Below the pieces are notes generated by a model that ran no database searches, had not been told where the DNA came from, and saw only the letters and a program-made list of their open reading frames with translations. A program made the translations under genes and the position numbers. Of a stretch of DNA of 64,000 nt, positions 45,316 to 54,990 are shown piece by piece (position 1 is the first letter of the stretch; every line of letters begins with the position of its first letter). The stretch comes from Candidatus Gastranaerophilales bacterium (GTDB lineage Bacteria > Cyanobacteriota > Vampirovibrionia > Gastranaerophilales > Gastranaerophilaceae), in contig CALVDX010000009.1 in NCBI GenBank assembly GCA_944326425.1, forward strand, positions 1 to 64,000, given 5' to 3'.

Positions 45316-45401
45316 AACAAGCGTAATATTATTAAAGTTTTTCTTCAAATATGCCGATAACACAAGAGTAAGCAATATTACAATTGGACAAGGAAGAAAA
45401 C

Positions 45402-48400
45402 ATGGGGTTTTCAGAGTTCTGGCTGCAATCAAAAAACGGCAAGCAATTGACTGATAAAAACCTGAGCGAGCTTAAGAAAAGCGACCTGGGCGGGAATGCT
45501 GCCTTAATACGCCTGTTTAATATTTTTGACACACAGAAAGCCGACGGCACTAAAGGTGCTGACGGAGTTCTAAACAAAGCCGAACTTAATTCACTGTTTA
45601 ATACCATGGCTAAAGCCGCCTCTTCTAAAGGTAATAATTCTGTCTTTGAAATGCAAGAGGCGGAACAGTATCTCGAAACGACAAAAACAGATGGCAAATC
45701 ACTCAAAGAACTCGGGATTAAAGCGGCTGACCTCTTTAACTTTCTCTCCGCACTCTCTCCGCGCAAAACAACAGTTAACAATCTTCCGCATAATATATCA
45801 CTCACGCAAGAAGAAGCACAGGAGGCAGTTATTACAGAAATTACTAACGATGTTACCAATTCTCAGGCGCTTCTTATGCAGCAGGATAACGGTGATGTCT
45901 CAAAAGTTTACAATAATATAAAAGAGTACTTCGATTCAGATTTGGCACTCTCTAATGTTGAAGAAGCACTCCTCCTCCAAAAGCAGGGCGCTAAAAACCT
46001 CTATGACGCAAAAGAAGGCAAGCTCTCCAAGCGTGAATACTTTCTGCAAAACAGAGAATACCTCAAAAAACTAATGTATAAACGTCTCTTTAGAAAAGAT
46101 GAAAATACAGGGCTTAATTTCATCGACAGAAACAGAGGCAATCTTTCCGAAACCGATTTTGTCAAAATGATGGAGGATTACATCAATAGTGAAATAGACA
46201 AAATCAACAGTATTGATTCACTCAAAACTACCCAGCAGCGTTTACTGCAACTTCCCGAACCGGAACTTGAACAAATGCTCAAGAATTTTCAAAATAAAGC
46301 AGAAAACACTGCTTTAAACCCGATAGCAGAAAAGCAGGTTACTGATATTCCACTTCCTTCTGTGCCGTTTGAATTTGACTCTGATGAACCAATGACTTTT
46401 GAAGAAGTTTTTAGACTTGAACGTAACTGTGAATTTTCTACTGAAAATATTGAACGCTACCTCGAGCAAAAGCAAAAAATCAGTTTTGCAACAGGCGCGT
46501 TTAACAAATATCAATCTTTTATCTCTGCGGCAGATGAAATTAAAAATAATCCGTCCGCCGACCAAATTACCGAACTTTTCCTCAACTATTACATCAACCC
46601 TGAACTTGCAAAGCAAAATCTGGAAAAGATTATACGGGAAAACGCCCTGCCTGTCTCTGTTACTACTAATCAGGACGGGAGTTTTTCACTTGATACTTCA
46701 CAATGCCCTGAGGGAAAGAGAAACAATATTTTATCGGATATTCTGAAACTACAATCCGATACCCTTAAATCAGAACTTGAAACGATACTGGGCGGAAATA
46801 TCGAGGACAGAATGCTTGCACTATCACAGGTTTCGGAAACAGCTTATAACTCTGCATTCGGCAGAGATTTTGTACTGGAACTTGCGCAGTCAATGGCAGA
46901 CGATAATAAAACATTTATTCAGAGATACACCGGCGCAGCCTCCATGACAGGGTTGGGAATGACTGCAGTCGGCGGAATTCTTTGTTTCACTCCGCTTGCA
47001 CCGTTGGGTGCAGGGATGGTTACAGTCGGTAACACTCTTGCTATCGGCGGAATGGTTTCAGAAAGTGCTCTCGGATATACAGAAGCCCTAACCCGTTCAG
47101 AACTTGACGAAGAGGAAATCAAAGAATTATCAAAAACTCTGGCAATGAATGCAGCAGGTTTTGTGGTCGGTTTTGCTGCAGGTAAAACGGGGATGAAAGC
47201 TTTTAACAAACTTATTGATAAAAAACTTGCTGAAACCTTTAAAACCGAAATATCCCAAGGTAACCGCGCTCAGGCTCTAAAAAAAGTATTTTCTAACCCT
47301 GAATACCTAGCCAGCTTTATGGAGGCAGCCGGTGTAAAATTAAGTGCAGATTTCATTATTTCCTACGCAGGAGATTTAGCGATGATGGGAATACTTGATA
47401 CTAACGATAACTGGCAGTCACTGCTTCAATCAAACCTCATCGGTATTATGGCAGGGATGAGCGGGGATTTGAAAGATGCGGCAAGACTCGGTAAAGGAAG
47501 TGCTGCCGGAAAAAGTGACGAAACAGTAACACCTTCAAATGGAGCTTCAAATTCGTCTGATATTAAACTTGGGGATTCAAATGCTTTAAACCCGACCAGA
47601 AGAGAGCATAGTATAGACGTTCAACCAAATAATTTTAATCGTTCAAAGGAGCTGGATAAAGCCAGGAAAATACTTGAAAATTCAAATAATACACTAAACA
47701 ACAGCCCCAATAAAGAATTATTTTTAAATGAAATACTTGCTCTGGCAGAAGCACATCCTGAAATTCCCAGTGAAAAAATATACCGGCTTTTAAACAACAA
47801 ACATTTAACTATGTCTTTTGACAAAAGTGGGAATTGCTTTATTAATGATTTTGAAGATGTGCTAAATTTAACATTAAAGCATTCCAAATACCAGGAACAG
47901 CTGTTAGATATAATTTCAAACTCAGAGCTTGATTATAACGAAATCATATATGGTATTCTAAAAAATCCAAAGTTATCTGAAATTGCTAATGCCACAAGTA
48001 TTGAAGATGCTATTAACCTACAAAAAGAGGGCATACTTTATATTGGGAAAGAAAAATTTGATGCTTTAAACAAAATACTACATGGAGAAGAGTCCGTTGA
48101 ACTAAAATCTATACGCGAGGATTTTAAAAATAAAACAGGAGTCGATTTAAAATTTGACAATAACATTAATCCCCAGATGGCAAAAAGATATGCCGATTCT
48201 GTTGAACAATTCTTAGCACGATACAAAGAAGCCGGCAAAGAAGCACCAAAAGAAATATACATTACAAATTTACTTTCTGAAGGAACAGACGGCGCTACAG
48301 CTCCATATAAATATCCCGATTTAATTTGTATTCGACCAAGTAATAATATTGAATCTTTTAACCTTTGTTTATTCCACGAATCAGTCCATTTAACTGATCT

Positions 48401-48779
48401 GATTAATAAACGTAAAGAGTTACATGGCAAACCGGTTGGTACAAAACTCGGGGTTGTCGATGGCAAAGTAAAAGTTATTTATAATGAAACCGAAGCCAAC
48501 GAATTAAAAGAATTAATTTCAAATTATGTTAGCGAATACGCCATCGCCGATACAAATGAATTTACTGCGGAATTTGGCGCAATGATTTTAGAAAACAAAA
48601 TTACAATTAAAGAAATTGAACTTGAAAACGGAGAGATAGTTAATGATATTCATATTAATGAACCATTTACAAACCTTGATGGTATACAGATAGAAGTAAC
48701 CGATGCCGTAAGAAGGGATATTGAAAAATTAGTTGATTATTATTTTGACATCGGCGGACAAAATTATCCCCAAAAATAA
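45402..48779 (+). CDS. Large multidomain protein with C-terminal HExxH metallopeptidase domain
   Basis: 1125 residues from the ATG at 45402 (AAGGAAG upstream). Not recognised as a named family. N-terminal about 110 residues hold an EF-hand-like stretch (DTQKADGTKGADGVLNKAEL). A helical central part follows, then a hydrophobic Gly/Ala-rich region at about 510-580 (MTGLGMTAVGGILCFTPLAP), then a low-complexity junction (GKGSAAGKSDETVTPSNGASN, about 703-723), and a C-terminal domain with the zinc motif HESVH (992-996) and a likely third ligand in NEFTAEFGA (about 1052-1060). No signal peptide. Layout (constant N-part, hydrophobic middle, junction, catalytic end) recalls polymorphic toxins and effectors. 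The downstream out-of-frame open frame looks like an alternative C-terminus. Confidence 0.75.
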   Translation: MGFSEFWLQSKNGKQLTDKNLSELKKSDLGGNAALIRLFNIFDTQKADGTKGADGVLNKAELNSLFNTMAKAASSKGNNSVFEMQEAEQYLETTKTDGKSLKELGIKAADLFNFLSALSPRKTTVNNLPHNISLTQEEAQEAVITEITNDVTNSQALLMQQDNGDVSKVYNNIKEYFDSDLALSNVEEALLLQKQGAKNLYDAKEGKLSKREYFLQNREYLKKLMYKRLFRKDENTGLNFIDRNRGNLSETDFVKMMEDYINSEIDKINSIDSLKTTQQRLLQLPEPELEQMLKNFQNKAENTALNPIAEKQVTDIPLPSVPFEFDSDEPMTFEEVFRLERNCEFSTENIERYLEQKQKISFATGAFNKYQSFISAADEIKNNPSADQITELFLNYYINPELAKQNLEKIIRENALPVSVTTNQDGSFSLDTSQCPEGKRNNILSDILKLQSDTLKSELETILGGNIEDRMLALSQVSETAYNSAFGRDFVLELAQSMADDNKTFIQRYTGAASMTGLGMTAVGGILCFTPLAPLGAGMVTVGNTLAIGGMVSESALGYTEALTRSELDEEEIKELSKTLAMNAAGFVVGFAAGKTGMKAFNKLIDKKLAETFKTEISQGNRAQALKKVFSNPEYLASFMEAAGVKLSADFIISYAGDLAMMGILDTNDNWQSLLQSNLIGIMAGMSGDLKDAARLGKGSAAGKSDETVTPSNGASNSSDIKLGDSNALNPTRREHSIDVQPNNFNRSKELDKARKILENSNNTLNNSPNKELFLNEILALAEAHPEIPSEKIYRLLNNKHLTMSFDKSGNCFINDFEDVLNLTLKHSKYQEQLLDIISNSELDYNEIIYGILKNPKLSEIANATSIEDAINLQKEGILYIGKEKFDALNKILHGEESVELKSIREDFKNKTGVDLKFDNNINPQMAKRYADSVEQFLARYKEAGKEAPKEIYITNLLSEGTDGATAPYKYPDLICIRPSNNIESFNLCLFHESVHLTDLINKRKELHGKPVGTKLGVVDGKVKVIYNETEANELKELISNYVSEYAIADTNEFTAEFGAMILENKITIKEIELENGEIVNDIHINEPFTNLDGIQIEVTDAVRRDIEKLVDYYFDIGGQNYPQK

Positions 48780-49701
48780 AAACAAAGGGTCTAGCGCCAG
48801 TGATGAGACAAGTGCGGCTATTACCGGAAATAATAATCCGGTTGTGGAAAGCAGAAGAAATTCCATAAAAAGAGAAGTAGCAGAAGGGCATAAAATTCAG
48901 AGTAGTTCTCCGGAAGTACCACCAGGAAAGCTGCGTGCTCCGAATGCAAGATTTGCAGAAACTCCGGAAGCTTTTGCAGAAGTTATCACTAGGAGAGCGG
49001 ATGATTTAAAAGCAGCAAATAAAATAAAGGATGACAAGCTGTTCTATCAAGAAGTTTTAAAAATATTTAAAGAAGAAATGGAACTTGGTGATACAGCACC
49101 GAAATTAAATTTTGAGGAAACACATCCAAATGCCCGTGCTTCATATTCTGATACAGATAACACTCTGTATGTATATATGAATAATTTTCCCCAAAATGAC
49201 AGAGCAAAAGGGGTTGCGATATTAGCCCATGAACTAAAACACTTTTTACAGTTTAAAGAAGAACTATTAACCAGCGAGCCTACGGATGCTCTGGACAGAC
49301 TTATTAATGCCAAAGCAAAAAATCTAATGAGACAACATCCGCAGCTTAGCGAGGAACAGGCTCAAGGTATTGTGCAGCAATGGTATATGGATAACGGAGA
49401 TTATAAGGAACACATATTTGATATTTTACTAAATGAAGGCTGGACAAGAAATGAAATTAACGATAAGTTCGGAGCAAAAGTACAGGAATATTTAAAGAAC
49501 GAAGAACATTATATAGACAAAGATGAAAGCCTTTCAATAGATAAAATATTAAAATCGTATGAGGATCAAATAACGGAACAAGAAGCCTATGATGCAGGTG
49601 ATGCCGCTGGCTCTGCATTTAATAAAAATATTTTAGGCATTGATGAACAGGTTAGAACAAGAGAAACACAAAATGTAAAACATATAAGAAAAATATATTA
49701 A
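48733..49701 (+). pseudogene. Out-of-frame second HExxH module, possible displaced C-terminus
   Basis: An open frame of 322 codons in the +1 frame relative to the preceding gene, overlapping its last 47 bases. It has no good start (the first TTG lies inside the preceding gene, without a ribosome-binding site). It opens with a polar junction (KGSSASDETSAAITGNN) very like the GKGSAAGKSDETVTPS junction of the preceding protein, then a linker, and a separate metallopeptidase-like domain with HELKH (166-170) and EQEAYDAGD. It therefore looks like a second C-terminal cassette. It could be expressed only by a +1 shift at the CCCC run (48767-48770), by recombination, or not at all. I call it a displaced module; an independent gene is not excluded. 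Confidence 0.5.
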
Positions 49702-49763
49702 TAATCCATGCGCGCTATGAAAATGGTATTTGGATTATGAGAGGCGTAATCAAGCAATAACAA

Positions 49764-49792
49764 TTGACTTACTTAATATATAAGGTTAAAAT
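49764..49792 (+). promoter_or_regulatory. Promoter upstream of a small gene
   Basis: TTGACT (49764-49769), 17 bp, TAAAAT (49787-49792). Confidence 0.5.
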
Positions 49793-49890
49793 GAGGTTAA
49801 TATACAAATAAGACCAACGACAATTATTACAAGTAAAACAAATAATTTATTCACAAAAGTAAAAAATACTTTTTTACAGGAAAACTTAAG

Positions 49891-50142
49891 TTGAAAACAT
49901 TATTTAAAGATGTTTTTGAAAAATCAAAATCAGGAGTTGAAACTAAAATGCCGGAAGAATATCCATATCCGCGTAAATACCCTAACAGTTTTAGTGCACC
50001 CGACGAAGTTTTTAGTAAAGGCGGCGAGGGGGGAAAAGTAAAATTTTATCCGGAGGACATAGAAAAGATGAAAAACATGTCCGTCACCGAAAGACTGCAA
50101 TACGGCGAAAAATTGATTAAAGAAGGGAAATATCTGGAATAA
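49891..50142 (+). CDS. Small hypothetical protein after the HExxH modules
   Basis: An 83-codon frame with a TTG start (AGGA 10 bases upstream); an ATG at 49948 with AGGAG 11 bases upstream would give 64 residues. It is rich in Pro, Tyr, Glu and Lys (MPEEYPYPRKYPNS; VTERLQYGEKLIKEGKYLE). No known domain. Position after a toxin-like locus would fit an immunity or accessory protein, but nothing in the sequence shows that. A promoter-like pair lies at 49764-49792. Confidence 0.45.
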   Translation: MKTLFKDVFEKSKSGVETKMPEEYPYPRKYPNSFSAPDEVFSKGGEGGKVKFYPEDIEKMKNMSVTERLQYGEKLIKEGKYLE

Positions 50143-50257
50143 AGTCATAACCGGTAATAAATAAGAAACAATTTTACAAAAGAACGAATTAATTTCATCA
50201 TTATACTGCTGAGCAGTTGCTGTAATGCAGCCATTCTTCTAATCATAATATAAATAA

Positions 50258-50557
50258 TCAGCTGATAAAATCCATTGTCCGGTTAATAAGGTCATACTTT
50301 GAGTGCAATCCGCTAAACCGCGCTGCCTCTTCTCCCTGCTTGAACAAAATAAATGTCGGATACCCGCTTATCATATATTTTGATGCAAGATTAGGATTTT
50401 TATCCACATCAACCGTTCCTACTATTATATTTGTAAGTTCTTCCAATATCGGTTTCTGTTTCTGGCAAAAACCGCACCATTCAGCATAAAATTCTACAAG
50501 TTTGAGTCCGCTTGATATGAAATCATTAAAGTTTTTATTATCCAATTGTTCTATCAT
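50258..50557 (-). CDS. Thioredoxin-like protein
   Basis: A 99-residue single-domain thioredoxin. Active site EWCGFC with Cys28 and Cys31 (WCGFC instead of the usual WCGPC), the cis-proline segment SGYPTFILFKQG and a short C-terminal helix. It is cytoplasmic, since there is no signal peptide, and reduces protein disulfides. Ribosome-binding site GGAGGG. The Phe for Pro change raises the redox potential in studied thioredoxins, but the effect here is not known. Single gene. Confidence 0.9.
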   Translation of the reverse strand: MIEQLDNKNFNDFISSGLKLVEFYAEWCGFCQKQKPILEELTNIIVGTVDVDKNPNLASKYMISGYPTFILFKQGEEAARFSGLHSKYDLINRTMDFIS

Positions 50558-50680
50558 TAAAATATCCCTCCAGAATAAGTATAAAGGGTTATGAGCGTGA
50601 TTTTATCCGGCAAAGCTCTAATAAATAATTTAAAAACTCCTGCTTTTTTACTAAAAATTTTTTAATGCTAAAATATAATT

Positions 50681-52558
50681 ATGGCTAGGACGTATGAGGA
50701 AGCAGTTGCCGAAATAAAAGAACGGCTTGATATTGTAGAAGTTGTATCAAAATATGTTGTCTTAAAAAAAACAGGCTCAAGCTACGTGGGGCTATGCCCT
50801 TTCCATCAGGATAAACACCCTTCAATGCATGTAAACCCGCAAAAAGGGATTTACAAATGTTTTAGCTGCGGAGCAGGCGGAGATGCATTATCTTTTATTA
50901 TTAATATAGAAGGCAAAGATTTTAAAGAAGTAATAGAAGAGCTTGCAGAACAGTTTGGAATTGAACTTCCTAAAAAATTTGCGGGCACAGCTAATTTAAA
51001 GCCGCTAAAAGACCAGATGATTGCAGCATGCGCAAAGGCGGTAAAGTTTTATACAAAATATCTCCTTACATCCAATGATGCAGTAAAGGCCCGTACATAT
51101 TTAAAATCCCGCGATATAACCGATGAGGTTATTAAAGAATACGGCCTCGGCTGCGCCCCAAATAAATACTCTGAATTATACAATGAACTAAAAAATGAGT
51201 TTTCAACAGAAGTTTTGGAAAAAGCCGGACTAATTTTAAAAGGCAAAAAAAATGACTGGATTGACCGTTTCAGAAACAGAGTCATAATTCCAATAAGGAA
51301 TGAGAACGGCGATTTTGTAGCATTTGGTGCAAGGGCTATCGAAGAAGGACAAAACCCCAAGTACTTAAATTCCTCGGATTCTCTTATTTATAATAAAAGT
51401 AAAATTTTATACGGGCTCTATCATGCTAAAAATGCAATTGCTGAACATGACGGAGTTGTCATAATGGAAGGCTACTTTGATGTAATCTCCGCACAAACCC
51501 ACGGAGTCAAAAATTGTGTTGCATCCTGCGGAACAGCACTCACTCCGGAACACATAAAGCTTATTTCGCGCTACACAAAATCAAGAAGAATTTACCTGTC
51601 CTTTGATACGGATACTGCAGGGCAAAACGCAACCAAAAAAGGAGCGGATATTATTCGTGAAGCTTTTCGCGGACTGGGCAATATTAAACAATACGATGAA
51701 GGACATTTAGGCAAAACAGATGACAGATACTCCTGCGAAATAAGAGTTGTATGCCCGCCAAACGGCAAAGATCCTGATGAGTTTATACGTACAATCGGCG
51801 GTGATGAATTTTTGAACTGCGTAAACAATGCACCGCTGTTAATAGATTTTATACTTGAAAATATTTTAAAAAAACGCAGCAGTGCCTGTTCACCGCAGGA
51901 AAAGGCAGAAATTGTAACTGAAACAATTGAAGTTTTAAAAGATATTGATAACAAAATCATACAATCCGAGTATGTAAAAATGGTTGCCTCAGCGCTGGAT
52001 GTCAACGAAAGTGCGATTTTACAAGAATTAAAACGCCGCAGCCATTATTCCGAAACTGTTAGAGCCGCTGCACCGCAAAATTTTGTAACAAAAAATTTAC
52101 AATTTTCAATAAAAGCGCAAAAAAATTTATTGAGCGTTTATTTATCAGATACAAGTCCTTTAAGTTTTTCGGAACTTAAAGAAATGATACCCCCGGACAT
52201 TATTACTGATAAAACGTTAATAATTGTAAAAAATACAATTGACAAAATAACATGTACAATAAATAATGTTAGAGAATTAAAGGAACAATTGTTTACAAGT
52301 TTTATAAGCGATGATGTTCTGACAACCACCATAACCGATTTGGTATATATGTCAGAAGCGTTTAACGGGCTCACGGAAGAGGAATTCCGTACAGCAGTAA
52401 AGGAAAATGTAACAAGACTCAAACGCTTAAACAGGGAAGTAGAAATGGAAGAACTCAGGAAAATATATATGACGGTTAATGGTGACGAAATAGAAGCCCT
52501 AAAGGTACAAATGCAGTTACGTGACGAAATCAAGTCAAGAATTGGAGAAAATAACTAA
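50681..52558 (+). CDS. dnaG: DNA primase
   Basis: A 625-residue primase. Zn-binding domain with CPFHQDKHPS and YKCFSCGAGG (Cys39, His42, Cys60, Cys63), RNA polymerase core, and TOPRIM centre with MEGYFDV and the DTD in LSFDTDTAGQ. The C-terminal part would contact DnaB helicase. The start ATG at 50681 has no ribosome-binding site; a -10-like TAAAAT lies 6 bases upstream. Adjoins sigA with no gap, as in many bacteria where dnaG and the main sigma factor share an operon. Confidence 0.95.
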   Translation: MARTYEEAVAEIKERLDIVEVVSKYVVLKKTGSSYVGLCPFHQDKHPSMHVNPQKGIYKCFSCGAGGDALSFIINIEGKDFKEVIEELAEQFGIELPKKFAGTANLKPLKDQMIAACAKAVKFYTKYLLTSNDAVKARTYLKSRDITDEVIKEYGLGCAPNKYSELYNELKNEFSTEVLEKAGLILKGKKNDWIDRFRNRVIIPIRNENGDFVAFGARAIEEGQNPKYLNSSDSLIYNKSKILYGLYHAKNAIAEHDGVVIMEGYFDVISAQTHGVKNCVASCGTALTPEHIKLISRYTKSRRIYLSFDTDTAGQNATKKGADIIREAFRGLGNIKQYDEGHLGKTDDRYSCEIRVVCPPNGKDPDEFIRTIGGDEFLNCVNNAPLLIDFILENILKKRSSACSPQEKAEIVTETIEVLKDIDNKIIQSEYVKMVASALDVNESAILQELKRRSHYSETVRAAAPQNFVTKNLQFSIKAQKNLLSVYLSDTSPLSFSELKEMIPPDIITDKTLIIVKNTIDKITCTINNVRELKEQLFTSFISDDVLTTTITDLVYMSEAFNGLTEEEFRTAVKENVTRLKRLNREVEMEELRKIYMTVNGDEIEALKVQMQLRDEIKSRIGENN

Positions 52559-53641
52559 ATGAGTAGAAAACGTGAACCTGAATCATCTATTGTCGGTCTT
52601 GTTGATTCCGATGAAAATCTAGATATGCTGGATTTTGATGCTGATAAAGACAGCGAAGCTGATTATATTGAAGCCGATTTAGGCACTGATGATATAGAAG
52701 ATATCATCACTTCTAATAAACTTGGAATAAAATCCGAAGATTTCTATATGAGTGATGACTCAAGAGAAGAAGATCTCTCTACAGAAGCACCAAAAGGCAT
52801 TGCAGTAGAAGATCCTGTAAGACTTTACTTAAGAGAAATCGGCAGAATTAAACTTCTCTCCACAAGCGAAGAAATCGAACTTGCAAGAAAAATCATTCAG
52901 GGCGGTGCTCCGGGTGCGATTGCAAAACGTAAACTTGTACAGGCAAACTTAAGGCTGGTTGTAAGTATTGCAAAAAAATACGTAGGACGCGGAATGCTCT
53001 TCCTTGACCTTATTCAGGAAGGAAACCTCGGGCTTATCCGTGCGGCAGAAAAATTCGACCACGAACGCGGGTTTAAGTTCTCAACTTACGCAACATGGTG
53101 GATTAGACAGGCTATTACAAGAGCAATTGCCGATCAGGCAAGAACAATCCGTATTCCTGTCCATATGGTAGAAACTATTAACAAACTCAAAAAAGTTACC
53201 AGACGTCTCGCTCAGGAACTTTCAAGAAAACCGACCGAAGAAGAACTTGCAGCGGAAATGAATGTTTCTATTCCCAAACTCCGTGAAATCATTAAAATTG
53301 CTCAGGAACCTCTCTCTCTTGAAACACCTATCGGTAAAGAAGAAGATTCAAGACTCGGAGATTTTATTGAGGACAGAGAAGCCGATGCACCGATTAAAAC
53401 TGTTGCATCAGAGCTTCTAAGAGAAGATCTTGCAGAAATCCTATGCACACTCTCCCCGAGAGAACGCGATGTTCTAAGATTAAGATTCGGTATGGACGAC
53501 GGACGCCAAAGAACTTTGGAAGAAGTCGGACAGCTCTTCGGTGTAACAAGAGAACGTATCAGACAGATTGAAGCAAAAGCTTTAAGAAAACTGCGTCATC
53601 CGAACCGCAGCAAACGTCTTAAAGAGTATGTTGAAAATTAA
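52559..53641 (+). CDS. sigA: Primary RNA polymerase sigma factor
   Basis: A 360-residue RpoD/SigA. After an acidic N-terminal region (about 1-85; [16 protein letters not shown]) come region 1.2 ([11 protein letters not shown]), regions 2.1-2.4 ([32 protein letters not shown]), region 3 and region 4.2 ([20 protein letters not shown]). Region 2.4/4.2 residues match consensus recognition of TATAAT and TTGACA, consistent with promoters found in this window. The ATG follows the dnaG TAA with no gap, so translation is coupled. Confidence 0.95.
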   Translation: MSRKREPESSIVGLVDSDENLDMLDFDADKDSEADYIEADLGTDDIEDIITSNKLGIKSEDFYMSDDSREEDLSTEAPKGIAVEDPVRLYLREIGRIKLLSTSEEIELARKIIQGGAPGAIAKRKLVQANLRLVVSIAKKYVGRGMLFLDLIQEGNLGLIRAAEKFDHERGFKFSTYATWWIRQAITRAIADQARTIRIPVHMVETINKLKKVTRRLAQELSRKPTEEELAAEMNVSIPKLREIIKIAQEPLSLETPIGKEEDSRLGDFIEDREADAPIKTVASELLREDLAEILCTLSPRERDVLRLRFGMDDGRQRTLEEVGQLFGVTRERIRQIEAKALRKLRHPNRSKRLKEYVEN

Positions 53642-53713
53642 TTCTGTTTGTTTTATGATAACTCTCAGGTATTAATTTTACACTGAAATATAACTAGAAA
53701 AGGAAATAAGATT

Positions 53714-53905
53714 ATGTCTAAACAATGTGATGTATGCGGAAAAACTCCGTTAAAAGCGGCAAAACTTACGTTCTCGCACAAACAAATCGTTAAACGCCAA
53801 AATCCTAATCTTCAGGAAGTTAAGGCTATTGTTAACGGTGAAACAAAGAGAATTAAAGTTTGTACTTCCTGCCTGAGAGCCGGTAAAGTTCAAAAAGCTG
53901 TTTAA
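53714..53905 (+). CDS. rpmB: 50S ribosomal protein L28
   Basis: A 63-residue ribosomal protein. Zinc-ribbon cysteines are present (CDVCGK and CTSCLRAG), together with RIKVCTSCLRAGK near the C-terminus. Ribosome-binding site AAAGGAA. Single gene with its own terminator. Confidence 0.95.
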   Translation: MSKQCDVCGKTPLKAAKLTFSHKQIVKRQNPNLQEVKAIVNGETKRIKVCTSCLRAGKVQKAV

Positions 53906-53920
53906 TTAAATTTACTATTA

Positions 53921-53956
53921 AAAAATCCGGAGTGTTAGTTACTCCGGATTTTTTTT
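53921..53956 (+). terminator. Terminator after rpmB
   Basis: AAATCCGGAGT paired with ACTCCGGATTT around a 7-base loop, followed by T8. Confidence 0.9.
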
Positions 53957-53962
53957 ATCAAA

Positions 53963-53989
53963 TAAAAAAGCGGACTCTTCAGACCGCTT
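53963..53989 (-). terminator. Terminator after the 120-residue protein gene
   Basis: Minus strand AAGCGG, 10-base loop, CCGCTTTTTT. Confidence 0.8.
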
Positions 53990-54018
53990 AATTACAGAGA
54001 AAAAAGAAACTTTATTTG

Positions 54019-54381
54019 CTATGCCATCAAGGCATCAATAAATCTGTCATCATTTAATAACGTATTTGCTACATCATCACCAAATTCTTGAGCAACGACA
54101 GAATAAATAACTTCAAAGTTTTGGATGTATCCCTCAACTCTTTCTTCAGTTTCTGCATTACCGCCTGCAACAGGTGCTTGCGGAGTTTCTACTTTTATAG
54201 AAGATGATGCAAGAAAATTTAATACTTCATTTGGATCTACATTTACTGTTTGCGGTGCTTGTTCTGCCCCGGCATGCTCATCAGTATTTGTCTTTCCAGC
54301 TAATTCTTTGTTTTGTTGTCCGTTGTTAAGATATCTGACACCGTACCCGTATCCGAAAATTCCATTAATGTTGTTTGCCAT
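54019..54381 (-). CDS. Small hypothetical protein (120 aa)
   Basis: A 120-residue soluble protein with no known domain. The N-terminus is Gly/Tyr/Asn-rich (GIFGYGYGVRYLNNGQ), the middle is Gln/Ala/Pro/Val-rich, and the C-terminal third is acidic and helical (VVAQEFGDDVANTLLNDDRF). No signal peptide. Start supported by the ribosome-binding site AAAAGGA. A perfect HLR1-like site lies 83-100 bp upstream, linking it to the other candidate regulon members. Confidence 0.7.
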   Translation of the reverse strand: MANNINGIFGYGYGVRYLNNGQQNKELAGKTNTDEHAGAEQAPQTVNVDPNEVLNFLASSSIKVETPQAPVAGGNAETEERVEGYIQNFEVIYSVVAQEFGDDVANTLLNDDRFIDALMA

Positions 54382-54463
54382 TGTTCCTTTTTCTCCTTTT
54401 CTAGTTTCTTATATTCTTATTTACGGCACATTTTTTAAAAACTTTAATTTTTCATACAAATAA

Positions 54464-54481
54464 TTTACAAAACTTTACAAT
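54464..54481 (+). promoter_or_regulatory. HLR1-like direct repeat (perfect match)
   Basis: Plus strand TTTACAAAACTTTACAAT fits every position of the HLR1 consensus; TTACA at 54465 and 54475. 83 bp upstream of the 120-residue gene and far (510 bp) from flagellin. Confidence 0.55.
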
Positions 54482-54752
54482 TCTAAAAGACTTAACACAA
54501 CAGTTCTTTTCTTTCACTAAATATACAGTAGTTTATAAATACTATTTTATTCTCGTCACAAGAGCTTATATTATACTTTAGTTATAATTATATTTTTCTT
54601 CAGAAAAAGATAAAAAAGATACAAAAATTATCCAAAAATTTAACATCTCAAACAACCCCCAAACCATCGCCTACAATACATTTCAGACCCGCAAAGATTA
54701 TTAAGAAATGCTAAGATTATTTAAGAATTGTAAAAAATTAATATAAAAAAGC

Positions 54753-54780
54753 TTTAAATCTTATATATTTGTGTCATACT
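54753..54780 (+). promoter_or_regulatory. Possible distal promoter of flagellin
   Basis: TTTAAA (54753-54758), 16 bp, CATACT (54775-54780). It would give a leader of about 200 bases containing the ATG-TAA start-stop. Confidence 0.35.
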
Positions 54781-54990
54781 AAAGTTGTAGGTACATATTA
54801 CACATATCCAAAGAAAAGAGTAAGGAGAAATCTTTATTTATGTAAGTAAGTTACACATTAGTAATTTATTTACAAAACCAAGCAACAAATCAGTACATAT
54901 CTATTACACAAACAAAAAGCAAATTTTAATTACAAAATTTGTCTTAAGTAAATGTGCTTACCCGATTAACAACTATGAAAGGAAGATTGT

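Larger units (their letters stand above)
54382..54990. other. 609-bp gene-free region before flagellin
   Basis: Very AT-rich, no open frame of note. It holds an HLR1-like site (54464-54481), a 14-bp direct repeat AAGATTATT(T)AAGAA at 54694 and 54713, a sigma-70-like pair TTTAAA-N16-CATACT (54753-54780), a strong ribosome-binding site AAGGAG followed by an immediate ATG-TAA at 54840-54845, and a weak sigma-28-like CCCGATTA (54961-54968) just before flagellin. No tRNA or known RNA seen. Confidence 0.5.

Noticed and set aside
54961-54968. Sigma-28 promoter of flagellin
   Set aside because: CCCGATTA resembles the -10, but the -35 half is poor; listed only as weak within the region entry.
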